A DNA stretch of 64,000 nt from assembly GCF_016031625.1 (NCBI RefSeq), contig NZ_JACCHP010000013.1:120934-184933 (forward strand), read 5' to 3'. Shown one piece after another: positions 1 to 7,759 of this stretch (position 1 is the first letter of the stretch; each line of letters opens with the position of its first letter). Both the position numbers and the translations under genes were made by a program. Origin of the DNA: Bradyrhizobium agreste (GTDB lineage Bacteria > Pseudomonadota > Alphaproteobacteria > Rhizobiales > Xanthobacteraceae). The notes beneath the pieces are model-generated. The model had not been told where the DNA came from. It made no database searches and saw only the letters and a program-made list of their open reading frames with translations.

Positions 1-223
1 AAGACTGCGGCGTCGCCGCATTGATGCAGCCTCTGGCGGCTGCTTCCCGGAAGCTCACCTGCTTCGCGGTCTCCCGGCTTCAGAGTCCTCGTGACGCGAT
101 TCCCTGAGCATCCAGACTTTCCATAGCCCTCGTGCGCGGCAGGCTGCCCGCACGGCCGATGACGTTCAGCCGCGCTCTCGCCAGGGGCGTGTCCACTCAC
201 TTGCGAAGCAAAAGGAACCATTG
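1..223 (+). promoter_or_regulatory. structured leader upstream of the formate/nitrite channel gene
   Basis: No gene is seen here. The stretch holds several inverted repeats: a 7-bp palindromic stem at 6-20, a 6-bp stem with a six-base loop at 26-43, a GCTTCC/GGAAGC pair at 42-54 that would compete with the previous stem, and a GC-rich hairpin at 131-154. Stems 2 and 3 share bases, so they are mutually exclusive, which is typical of leader RNAs that switch but also arises by chance at this GC content. A Shine-Dalgarno-like AAGGAA lies just before the ATG at 224. The role as a leader is inference, and the window may begin inside an upstream feature. Confidence 0.3.
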
Positions 224-1063
224 ATGTCGTATCTCGCGCCTTCGGAATTCGTCACCAAGATGGTGGATGCGGGCGAGTCCAAGATCTTCATGTCCACCCG
301 GGATACCATCATCCGCGCCTACATGGCCGGCGCGATCCTGGCGCTCGCAGCCTGGTTTGCCGTCACGATCAACGTGAACACCGGCCAGCCGCTGGTCGGC
401 GCGCTCTTGTTCCCGGTCGGCTTCGTCATGCTTTATCTCCTGGGCTTCGACCTCCTGACCGGCGTGTTCGTGCTCTCGCCGCTCGCGCTGATCGACAAGC
501 GCCCGGGCGTCACGCTCAACGGCGTGCTGCGCAATTGGGGCCTCGTCTTCGTCGGCAATTTCGCCGGCGCCTTCACCGTCGCCTTCATGATGGCGTTCGT
601 CACCACCTTCGGCTTCACGCAGGCACCCGACAAGGTCGGCGCGGCCATCGGCACTATCGGCGAGGGCCGAACGCTCGGCTATGCCGCGCACGGCGCGGCC
701 GGCATGGCGACGCTGTTCATGCGCGGCATGCTCTGCAACTGGATGGTCTCGACCGGCGTCGTCGGCGCCATGATCTCGACCTCCGTTCCCGGCAAGGTCA
801 TCGCGATGTGGATGCCGATCCTGGTGTTCTTCTACATGGTGTTCGAGCATTCCGTCGTGAACATGTTCCTGTTCCCGTCGGGCCTGCTGCTCGGCGCGAA
901 GTTCTCGATCATGGATTATCTGATCTGGAACGAGATCCCGACCGTGCTCGGCAACCTCGTCGGCGGCCTCGCCTTCACCGGCATGACCCTCTATGCCACC
1001 CATGTCATGACTCTGCCGAAGCGTCAGGTCGACAAGGCTGCAAAGCCCCGCGTCGCGGCCTGA
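224..1063 (+). CDS. formate/nitrite transporter (FNT) family channel
   Basis: A 279-residue integral membrane protein with about six hydrophobic segments, the size and layout of FNT channels (FocA/NirC), which assemble as pentamers in the inner membrane and pass formate, nitrite or similar small anions. FNT-like features are the cytoplasmic N-terminal helix beginning SYLAPSEFV, the GFVMLYLLGFDLLTGVF segment, and the LCNWMVSTGV and FEHSVVNMF segments; the last two resemble the pore-lining regions of the family. ATG at 224 is preferred over the TTG at 221 because AAGGAA sits eight bases upstream. The gene is followed by a strong hairpin and then a kinase/phosphatase gene on the same strand. The substrate (formate, nitrite or other) cannot be decided from sequence alone. 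Confidence 0.9.
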   Translation: MSYLAPSEFVTKMVDAGESKIFMSTRDTIIRAYMAGAILALAAWFAVTINVNTGQPLVGALLFPVGFVMLYLLGFDLLTGVFVLSPLALIDKRPGVTLNGVLRNWGLVFVGNFAGAFTVAFMMAFVTTFGFTQAPDKVGAAIGTIGEGRTLGYAAHGAAGMATLFMRGMLCNWMVSTGVVGAMISTSVPGKVIAMWMPILVFFYMVFEHSVVNMFLFPSGLLLGAKFSIMDYLIWNEIPTVLGNLVGGLAFTGMTLYATHVMTLPKRQVDKAAKPRVAA

Positions 1064-1079
1064 TCACACGCACCTCAAC

Positions 1080-1114
1080 AAGAGAGCCTCGCCCGTGTAG
1101 GGTGAGGCTCTCTT
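1080..1114 (+). terminator. 15-bp hairpin terminator between FNT gene and kinase/phosphatase gene
   Basis: The arms 1080-1094 and 1100-1114 pair over 15 bp with one G-U pair and a five-base loop, followed by a short T-containing tail (1111-1120). It lies 16 bases after the FNT stop and ends 16 bases before the ATG at 1131, so it also occupies the ribosome-binding region of the next gene. It could act as a terminator for the first gene, an attenuator between the two, or both. Confidence 0.75.
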
Positions 1115-1130
1115 TGCCTTGGTGGCGACG

Positions 1131-2858
1131 ATGTCCCGCGGACTGCAGATCTCGATCGGCCAGCACTCCGACAAGGGTCGCAAGCCCATCAACCAGGACT
1201 TTCACGGCGTCCTGATTCCGGAGGAGCCGCTGCTCAGCCTGAAGGGCATCGCGGCCGTCCTCGCCGACGGCATCTCCTCGAGCACGGTGAGCCAGATCGC
1301 CAGCGAGTCGGCGGTCAAGAGCTTCCTGATGGATTATTATTGCACGTCGGAATCGTGGACGGTGAAGACCTCCGCCCGCCGCGTGCTGGAGGCGACCAAT
1401 TCCTGGCTGCATGCGCAGACGCGCAAGAGCCAATATGCCTACGACCGCGACAAGGGCTATGTCTGCACGCTCAGCGCCATGGTCATCAAGGCGGCGACCG
1501 CGCACATCTTCCATGTCGGCGACTGCCGGATCTACCGCCTCGCCGGCAAGGCGCTCGAGCAGCTGACCGACGATCACCGCATCATCGTCTCGTCCGAGCA
1601 GACCTATCTCGGCCGCGCGCTCGGCATCAATCCGCAGCTCGAGATCGACTATCAGACGGTCGAGATCCAGGCCGGCGATACCTTCCTGCTGGCGACGGAC
1701 GGTGCGTACGAGTTCGTCGACGCGCGGTTCGTCACGAGCGCGATCAACGAGCATGCAACCGAGCTCGACGGCGCGGCGAAGGCGATCGTGGAGGAAGCCT
1801 ATAGGCGCGGCAGCGACGACAACATCACCGTGCAGATCCTGCGGATCGATGCGGTGCCGGAGGAAACGGGCGTTTTCGACCGGAGCTCGACGCTGCCGCT
1901 GCCGCCCCTGTTGGAGCCGCGCGCGATGTTCGACGGCTACCGGATCATCCGGGAGATCCATGGCAGCAGCCGCAGCCACATCTACCTCGCGGTCGATGCG
2001 GAGACCGAGGAAACGGTCGCGCTCAAGATTCCCTCGATCGACCTGCGCGACAACCAGGCCTATCTGAAACGTTTCCTCATGGAAGAGTGGATCGCGCGGC
2101 GGATCGACAGTCCGTATGTGCTCAAGCCGCGATCGCGATCGACGCGGCGCAACTATCTCTACGTCGCGACCGAGTTCGTCGAGGGGCGGACGCTGCGGCA
2201 ATGGATGCTCGACAATCCGCGTCCCGACCTGGAGACGGTGCGCAGGATCATCGAGCAGATCGCCACCGGGCTTCGCGCCTTCCACCGCATGGAGATGCTG
2301 CACCAGGACCTCCGGCCCGACAACGTCCTCATCGACAAGACCGGCACCGCCAAGATCATCGACTTCGGATCGGTGAGGGTCGCAGGCGTCGCCGAAGCGG
2401 CGCCAAGGTCGGCCGACGCGGAAATTCTCGGCACGGTCCAGTACACGGCGCCGGAATATTTCCTGGGCGAAGGCGGCTCGCCCCGCTCCGACATGTTCTC
2501 GCTGGCCGCCATCTGCTACCAGATGCTGACTGGGCAGCTGCCCTACGGCGCCCAGCTTGCCAAAATCCGCGGACGATCGGACGCGTGGAAATTGCGATAC
2601 CGCCCCGCGATCGATGCCGAGCGCGGCATCCCGGGCTGGATCGACGGCGCGCTCAGGAAAGCACTGCATCCCGATCCCAACAAGCGCCACGAGGACATGT
2701 CCGAGTTCGTGTTCGAGCTCAGAAATCCCAATCCGGCTTATCTGAACACGCGCATCACGCCTCTCCTCGAGCGCAACCCGCTGATGTTCTGGAAGCTGAT
2801 CTCGGCCGCGCTCGCCTGCGCCGTTGTCGTGCTGCTGGCGCTGCTGCACGCGCGCTGA
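1131..2858 (+). CDS. bifunctional PP2C phosphatase / serine-threonine protein kinase, membrane-anchored
   Basis: A 575-residue fusion. Residues ~1-245 are a PP2C-type phosphatase: the metal-binding ADGISSS, VGDCRIYRL, ATDGAYEF and GSDDNITVQ motifs are all present. Residues ~265-530 are a Hanks-type kinase, with the VALK lysine, a catalytic loop HQDLRPDN at ~391, DFG at ~411 and an APE-like TAPEYF. The end (~555-575) is a single hydrophobic segment followed by a short tail, so the enzyme is probably tail-anchored with its catalytic parts in the cytoplasm. Two kinase features are unusual: the glycine-rich loop is degenerate (HGSSRSHIY) and HRD is HQD. ATG at 1131 is chosen over the TTG at 1119, which falls next to the hairpin. 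Adjacency to the FNT channel suggests phosphorylation control of anion uptake, but that is inference. Confidence 0.9.
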   Translation: MSRGLQISIGQHSDKGRKPINQDFHGVLIPEEPLLSLKGIAAVLADGISSSTVSQIASESAVKSFLMDYYCTSESWTVKTSARRVLEATNSWLHAQTRKSQYAYDRDKGYVCTLSAMVIKAATAHIFHVGDCRIYRLAGKALEQLTDDHRIIVSSEQTYLGRALGINPQLEIDYQTVEIQAGDTFLLATDGAYEFVDARFVTSAINEHATELDGAAKAIVEEAYRRGSDDNITVQILRIDAVPEETGVFDRSSTLPLPPLLEPRAMFDGYRIIREIHGSSRSHIYLAVDAETEETVALKIPSIDLRDNQAYLKRFLMEEWIARRIDSPYVLKPRSRSTRRNYLYVATEFVEGRTLRQWMLDNPRPDLETVRRIIEQIATGLRAFHRMEMLHQDLRPDNVLIDKTGTAKIIDFGSVRVAGVAEAAPRSADAEILGTVQYTAPEYFLGEGGSPRSDMFSLAAICYQMLTGQLPYGAQLAKIRGRSDAWKLRYRPAIDAERGIPGWIDGALRKALHPDPNKRHEDMSEFVFELRNPNPAYLNTRITPLLERNPLMFWKLISAALACAVVVLLALLHAR

Positions 2859-2953
2859 GGCGTGGAGAGATCCGCGGGCCTGCGAGCTGCGCCCGCGGAG
2901 TACGGGACGCCTCCGAAGAGACGATCCCGCAGATTGATGATCGGTTGTGATGA

Positions 2954-3427
2954 TCAGAGCTTGCCTTCCGCGAGCAGTTCGCGAGTCCGCTTCAGCGTCG
3001 AAAGCAGAGCGGCCTTGTAGCCCTGGTCGCTGTCGAACTGCGCCTGCTCGGCCTGCTCCTCTGGCCCGAATGGTGTCTTGCCGCGCAGGCCGGTGTAGCA
3101 ATAGAACCGCAATTGCAGCGCTCCCGCTTCATCTTCGAACAGCTCGTTGATGATCGCGCCTTCGCGCGGACCGGCGGCCTGAAAGAAGGTCACCTTGCGC
3201 TCCGGCTCAAAGCTGACGATTTCGCGCAGATCGCCGCCTGCGATCGTGGCTTCACGCACGATATGTGTGGCGCTCTCCTCCACGACCTCACAGCGGGTGC
3301 AGAGATTGGGCGGAAGGAACAGGCGGGCATCGCGTGCCTTGAGAACCAGGCCGCGCCAGACCTGCGCGCGGCTCAGCGGCGTCTCGCCCTGCGGATTCAC
3401 CGGAACGGTAGCGGTCGAATAGATCAT
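2954..3427 (-). CDS. DUF1857 / SRPBCC-fold protein
   Basis: A 157-residue soluble protein beginning MIYSTATVPVN and resembling the DUF1857 (AtaL-like) branch of the SRPBCC ligand-binding fold. This branch has one alpha/beta domain with a hydrophobic pocket. No signal peptide or membrane segment is seen. The ATG at 3427 follows AAGGAATTCC. It lies directly downstream of the NmrA-like reductase gene on the same strand (gap 39 bases), so the two are probably co-transcribed. Function is unknown; the family assignment comes from recalled sequence pattern and is moderately secure. Confidence 0.75.
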   Translation of the reverse strand: MIYSTATVPVNPQGETPLSRAQVWRGLVLKARDARLFLPPNLCTRCEVVEESATHIVREATIAGGDLREIVSFEPERKVTFFQAAGPREGAIINELFEDEAGALQLRFYCYTGLRGKTPFGPEEQAEQAQFDSDQGYKAALLSTLKRTRELLAEGKL

Positions 3428-3466
3428 GATGGAATTCCTTGACGTGATCGGGGAATGCCGCCGCCC

Positions 3467-4336
3467 TCAGGCGGAGGCCGTGATCTCGGAGACAAAGTCC
3501 CGGTAGGAGCGCAAAGGGCGGCCCAGCATCTCGGTCAGACGCTCGACGTCGCCGGCATCGGGTATCATCCCCTCCGTGAGAAAGCGCTCGCTCATCAGGC
3601 GCATGTCGAAGGCCATCCAGCTCGGCATGAACTGCCTCAGATTCTTTTCGAAGCCGGCAGTGTCGTCGCCCGGGTAGACGATCTCGCGGCCCAGCGCCTC
3701 GGACCAGATGGCGGCGGCCTTCGCGCCGGTCAGCTCATCGGGACCGACGAGATTGAAGCGTGCGAGCGGAAGCGGAGTTGCAGCCCGCTCGCGCCGAATG
3801 AGCTCGATCGCGGCGATCTCGCCGATGTCACGTGCGTCGATCATCGCCAGGCCCTTGCTGCCGATCGGCATCGGATAGATGCCGTACCCGGTCACCACGT
3901 CCTTGATCGTGAGATCATTGTTCATGAAGTAGGCCGGGCGCAGGATGGTGGCGTTGAAGCCCATCTGCTCGATCATGCGCTCGACACCGAACTTGCCGGC
4001 AAAGTGCGGCACGTTGACGTAGCGATCGCTGTGGATCACCGACAGGTATACGACCCGCTCGACACCGGCCTCCCGGGCGACGTTGAGCGCGACCAGTGCC
4101 TGGGTGAATTCATCCGCGACGACTCCGTTAAGCAGAAACAGGGTCGAGACTCCCGTGAAGGCGCCGCGCAGCGCGTCGACCTCGAGGAGGTCGCCCTGCA
4201 CGACGGTGACCTCTGCAGGCAGGTTCGCCTTCGCGGGATCGCGGACGAGCGCGCGGACATCCGCGCCGCGCTTGACGAGTTGTTCGACGACGTGGCGGCC
4301 AACGGTGCCGGTGGCGCCGGTAACGAGGATGGTCAT
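3467..4336 (-). CDS. NmrA-like NAD(P)-binding atypical SDR
   Basis: A 289-residue Rossmann-fold protein with an N-terminal TGATGTVGRHV nucleotide-binding motif (residues 7-17) and an NmrA/azoreductase-like body. It probably binds NADPH and acts either as a quinone/azo reductase or as a redox sensor; which is not clear. The start at 4336 has GGAGAG upstream. It is transcribed divergently from a LysR regulator, with about 100 bases between the starts and a dyad in that gap. The usual inference is that the regulator controls this gene and the SRPBCC gene behind it. Confidence 0.85.
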   Translation of the reverse strand: MTILVTGATGTVGRHVVEQLVKRGADVRALVRDPAKANLPAEVTVVQGDLLEVDALRGAFTGVSTLFLLNGVVADEFTQALVALNVAREAGVERVVYLSVIHSDRYVNVPHFAGKFGVERMIEQMGFNATILRPAYFMNNDLTIKDVVTGYGIYPMPIGSKGLAMIDARDIGEIAAIELIRRERAATPLPLARFNLVGPDELTGAKAAAIWSEALGREIVYPGDDTAGFEKNLRQFMPSWMAFDMRLMSERFLTEGMIPDAGDVERLTEMLGRPLRSYRDFVSEITASA

Positions 4337-4399
4337 GGGGGTCTCTCCGGGTTGGGTTTTGAAGACACCCCGAAACTAGTGATCCACAATCTGACCGAT

Positions 4400-4425
4400 A
4401 GACGGTATATTTGGACAGACCGTCT
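4400..4425. promoter_or_regulatory. dyad operator in the reductase / LysR divergent promoter
   Basis: The arms AGACGGT (4400-4406) and ACCGTCT (4419-4425) form a perfect 7-bp inverted repeat with a 12-base spacer, ending 14 bases before the LysR ATG at 4440. A second shorter ACCG/CGGT pair overlaps its left side (4394-4406). Position between divergent genes suits an autoregulating LysR-type protein, but binding is inferred. Confidence 0.5.
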
Positions 4426-4439
4426 CACTGGTGGAACAC

Positions 4440-5333
4440 ATGGATCTCCTGGCCCTCGCCGATTTCAATCTGGTCGCCCGGCATGGCGGGTTTGGACGCG
4501 CCGCGCGTGCCGCGGGTCGTCCAAAGGCTACCTTGTCCCGCCGGGTTGCGGAGCTCGAGGCGGCGCTCAACCTGCGCCTGTTCGAGCGCGGCGTGCGCAC
4601 CTTGAAACTCACCCAGGAAGGACGCGCGCTTTACGAGCGGACCGCGACGTTGCTGACCGAACTCGACGAGACCGCCGCAGCGATCGCATCCGGAGGTAAC
4701 AGGCCGCGCGGCAAGTTGCGCATCAGCGCACCATTGCTGTTCTCTCAGATCGCCATGGGGAAGCTGGCCGCCGCCTTCGCCCTGAAATATCCGGAGGTCC
4801 GCCTGGAAATAACGACAGAAGACCGGGCCGTCGACATGGTCGAGGAAGGTTATGACCTTGTCATCCGGGTCGGTCCCGATCCGGATGAGAGCCTCGTCGG
4901 TCGCATCTTCCTGCGTGACCGGCTGGTGGTCGTGGCGAGCCCGCACCTGAAACGACCAAAGGACAAGCGCGCTGTGCCCGCCGTCGTCCGCGGGACGGGT
5001 GACCGGAGTATCTCCTGGAACGTGACGGGGCCGACTGGTCGATTGCGTTTTGCAGTCGATCCAGTGCTGAGCCTCGCATCGCTGATCATGGTCCGTGATG
5101 CGGTCAGGGCCGGCGTCGGTGCTGGACGCCTTCCCCTGTCCCTCGTCAGTCCCGATCTATCCGTCGGCACGCTGAGCCATTGGGGTGATATCGACGCCCC
5201 TGAGATCCAGCTATGGGCGCTCTACCCGTCGCGTCGATTGCTGAGCGCACGTGTTTCCGCCTTCCTCGACTTCCTGAAGGAAGCCTTTCCAAAGGGCACG
5301 CCCGAGGAGCTTGCCGCCTATCTCGAAAGATAG
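4440..5333 (+). CDS. LysR-family transcriptional regulator
   Basis: A 297-residue regulator with an N-terminal winged helix-turn-helix (residues ~1-60, including GFGRAARAAGRPKATLSRRV) and a periplasmic-binding-protein-like effector domain. The HTH and the ~300-residue length fit the AaeR/CrgA/PA0477-like branch, which often controls a neighbouring oxidoreductase. ATG at 4440 is preferred; an in-frame GTG at 4431 would add three residues. It is divergent from the NmrA-like gene and convergent with the dioxygenase gene, with only 24 bases between stops. Effector unknown. Confidence 0.9.
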   Translation: MDLLALADFNLVARHGGFGRAARAAGRPKATLSRRVAELEAALNLRLFERGVRTLKLTQEGRALYERTATLLTELDETAAAIASGGNRPRGKLRISAPLLFSQIAMGKLAAAFALKYPEVRLEITTEDRAVDMVEEGYDLVIRVGPDPDESLVGRIFLRDRLVVVASPHLKRPKDKRAVPAVVRGTGDRSISWNVTGPTGRLRFAVDPVLSLASLIMVRDAVRAGVGAGRLPLSLVSPDLSVGTLSHWGDIDAPEIQLWALYPSRRLLSARVSAFLDFLKEAFPKGTPEELAAYLER

Positions 5334-5357
5334 TCGCTGCGCGCCGATTTCCTGCCC

Positions 5358-6275
5358 TCACGCCGGCTCCGCCGCCTTCGTCCCCAGCGGCTTCGGCGCC
5401 AGGCCGCCGCCGGGCTTGAGGTGGAATTCGTAACTCATGAGATGCCACCGCCCGTTCGCCTTGGTGCCGTCGGGCATCGCAGGATCGTTGCGCGGCTCGA
5501 CCTTGGCGACGAGGTCGTCCTTGACGCCGAACACCACGTCGGAATCCAGATATTTGTCGCCGCCGATGAAGACGTGGGTGATCAGCGGCTCAAAGCCCTT
5601 CGCATTGACCAGGAAGTGCACGTGCGCCGGGCGCATCGGGTGGCGGCCGGTCTGCACGATCATCTCGCCGACCGGACCATCGGTCGGGATCGGATAGCTG
5701 CACGGCAGGATGGTGCGGAAGAAGAAGCGCCCATCGTCATCGGTGATGAAGCGCGCCCGCGCCGAGGCGCCGACCTCGTCGTAGTTCGGCTTTTGGGAAT
5801 CGTAGAAGCCGTCATCGTCGGCGTGCCACACATCGACGGGAACGCCGGCGAGCGGCTTGCCGTTGAGATCGGTGACGCGGCTCTGCACGAACATCCGCTC
5901 GCCGGTCTGGTTGTTCGGCGAGATGTCGGTGCCGTGCGCAGTCACCTTGTGCTCGCCGACGTAGAACGGACCGAGCACGGTTGTCTGTGTCGCACCGTCG
6001 CGGTCCCTGTGGTTGACCGCATCAACCAGCATGGAGACGCCGAGCACGTCGGACAAGAGAATGAATTCCTGGCGGGTGTCGGTGCATTTTTGCCCGGTCC
6101 GGGTCAGGAAATCGATGGCGTATTCCCACTCCGCGAAGGTGAGACCGGTCTTGCTCACGTAATCGTGCAGCGACTTCACCAATTCCTGCAGCAGGAATTT
6201 CGCGCGCATATCGGGCGTGTGGTCGAAGCTCCTGACGACGGCTTCGGTGAGTTCGGTCTCGCTGAACTGAGTCAT
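5358..6275 (-). CDS. intradiol ring-cleavage dioxygenase (hydroxyquinol/catechol 1,2-dioxygenase type)
   Basis: A 305-residue non-haem Fe(III) enzyme. The N-terminal helical dimerisation region (~1-100) is followed by the beta-sandwich catalytic domain with the expected ligand pattern: Tyr in GFYDSQ, Tyr in PNYDEVGASARARF, and two His in RPAHVHF. The PNYDEVGASARARF segment resembles hydroxyquinol 1,2-dioxygenases more than classical CatA, so cleavage of 1,2,4-trihydroxybenzene to maleylacetate is the best guess. ATG at 6275 has GAGGG nine bases upstream; an in-frame start at 6293 is an alternative. No maleylacetate reductase or monooxygenase is adjacent, so the pathway would need genes elsewhere. 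Confidence 0.88.
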   Translation of the reverse strand: MTQFSETELTEAVVRSFDHTPDMRAKFLLQELVKSLHDYVSKTGLTFAEWEYAIDFLTRTGQKCTDTRQEFILLSDVLGVSMLVDAVNHRDRDGATQTTVLGPFYVGEHKVTAHGTDISPNNQTGERMFVQSRVTDLNGKPLAGVPVDVWHADDDGFYDSQKPNYDEVGASARARFITDDDGRFFFRTILPCSYPIPTDGPVGEMIVQTGRHPMRPAHVHFLVNAKGFEPLITHVFIGGDKYLDSDVVFGVKDDLVAKVEPRNDPAMPDGTKANGRWHLMSYEFHLKPGGGLAPKPLGTKAAEPA

Positions 6276-6433
6276 GGTGCTTTGCCCTCGCATTCTTCTC
6301 GTTGGCCCTGGCGGGCTCCTTGCGTTCCGAGGCCGAGTCTACACCAGCCGGCCCGGCCTCGTTAAGCGCAACCGACTTGGAATGCGGCCGCCATTTCGGT
6401 ATCAACTTTCCGACAAAACGCCCGGAGGAACCG

Positions 6434-7708
6434 ATGCTCGCCCCCACCCCCGCTTCGCCCGAATCCGTCGGCATGTCCAAGGCCGCGCTCGACCGTGTCG
6501 ATGCGCATCTTAAGCGCAGGTACATCGATGCCGGCCGCTTCCCGGGCACGCATCTGCTGGTCTACCGCCGCGGCAAGGTCGCGCACAGCTCGGTGCAGGG
6601 CTTTGCCGACGTCGAGCGCAAGGTACCGGTGAAGGACGATACGATCTATCGCATCTATTCCATGACCAAGCCGCTCACCAGCGTCGCCTTCATGATGCTG
6701 GTCGAGGAAGGCCTCGTCGCGATCGACGAGCCCGTCGCCAAATACATTCCGGAGTGGAAGGACCTCGGCGTGTTCGTCGCCGGCACCTACCCGGCGTTCC
6801 TGACCCGGCCGCCGTCCCGGCCGATGTTGATCGTCGACCTCTTGCGCCACACGTCTGGGCTCACCTATGGCTTCCAGCAACGCTCCAACGTCGATGCCGC
6901 CTATCGCACTGAAAAGATCGGCGAGGTCGAGAAGTCAGGCACGCTCCAAACCATGATCGAGGGCCTGGCCAAGATCCCGCTGGAGTTTTCGCCGGGCGAG
7001 GCCTGGAACTACTCCGTTGCGACCGATGTGATCGGCTATCTCATCGGCAAGATCTCCGACATGCCGTTCGAGCAGTTCCTGAAACAGCGCATCCTCGACC
7101 CGCTCGGCATGACCGACACCGATTTCCACGTGCCGGCATCGAAGGCGCATCGCTTCGCGGCCTGCTATTCGGCGGACCCCGGCGGCGGCATGACTTTCCA
7201 TGCCGGCCAGCGCCGCGAGGGGCTGACGCTCCAGGACGATCCGACGACGAGCTCGTTCCTGTCGCCGCCTTCGTTCATCTCCGGCGGCGGTGGCCTGTGC
7301 TCGACCGTCGCCGACTACCTCACCTTCTGCCGCGCGCTGCTCAATGGCGGCGAGCTCGGCGGCGTCAGGCTGATCGGGCCGAAGACACTGGCGCTGATGA
7401 CGACCAACCACATTCCGGGCGGACGCGCGCTGCCCGAGGTGTCGCGCTCGCTGTTCTCCGAAGCCGCCTATAACGGCATCGGCTTCGGCCTCGGCTTTGC
7501 AGTGACCATGCGTCCGGCCGAGACGCTGATTGCCGGCAGCCCCGGCGAATACAATTGGGGCGGCGCGGCCACGACCTCGTTCTGGATCGACCCGGCCGAG
7601 GAGCTGATCACGATCTTCATGACCCAGGTGCTGCCGTCGAGCGCCTACCCGATCCGACGCGAGCTGCGCAGCATGGTCTACGCCGCGATCACCGAAAGCA
7701 ATCTGTAG
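6434..7708 (+). CDS. serine hydrolase, beta-lactamase class C / family VIII esterase type
   Basis: A 424-residue protein with the SxxK nucleophile motif SMTK (Ser76, Lys79), a NYS segment in the place of YxN, and a WGG segment near the C-terminus in the place of KTG/HGG. This pattern is typical of family VIII carboxylesterases rather than true beta-lactamases. No signal peptide is evident, so it is probably cytoplasmic. ATG at 6434 is preceded by GGAGGAACC, a near-ideal ribosome-binding site, although the open frame extends to 6302. It is divergent from the dioxygenase gene. Substrate unknown. Confidence 0.85.
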   Translation: MLAPTPASPESVGMSKAALDRVDAHLKRRYIDAGRFPGTHLLVYRRGKVAHSSVQGFADVERKVPVKDDTIYRIYSMTKPLTSVAFMMLVEEGLVAIDEPVAKYIPEWKDLGVFVAGTYPAFLTRPPSRPMLIVDLLRHTSGLTYGFQQRSNVDAAYRTEKIGEVEKSGTLQTMIEGLAKIPLEFSPGEAWNYSVATDVIGYLIGKISDMPFEQFLKQRILDPLGMTDTDFHVPASKAHRFAACYSADPGGGMTFHAGQRREGLTLQDDPTTSSFLSPPSFISGGGGLCSTVADYLTFCRALLNGGELGGVRLIGPKTLALMTTNHIPGGRALPEVSRSLFSEAAYNGIGFGLGFAVTMRPAETLIAGSPGEYNWGGAATTSFWIDPAEELITIFMTQVLPSSAYPIRRELRSMVYAAITESNL

Positions 7709-7719
7709 CCCGTCGCGAC

Positions 7720-7746
7720 GGTCCCGCGGCCGCCGGCCGCGGGACC
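7720..7746. terminator. bidirectional hairpin between convergent genes
   Basis: Arms 7720-7730 and 7736-7746 form a perfect 11-bp GC-rich stem with a five-base loop. It lies between the stop of the serine hydrolase (7708) and the stop of the TRAP large permease (7760), so it can serve both. No long T run is present. Confidence 0.65.
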
Positions 7747-7759
7747 GCGCCATCGCCCC

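Noticed and set aside
1005..3101. Minus-strand frame of ~700 codons opposite the kinase/phosphatase
   Set aside because: The plus strand holds an unambiguous PP2C/kinase fusion; the minus translation is low-complexity Arg/Asp/Val and has no family signature.
6434..7708. The serine hydrolase as a true class C beta-lactamase (resistance gene)
   Set aside because: The SxxK is present but YxN and KTG are changed to patterns seen in family VIII esterases, and there is no signal peptide, so resistance is not supported.
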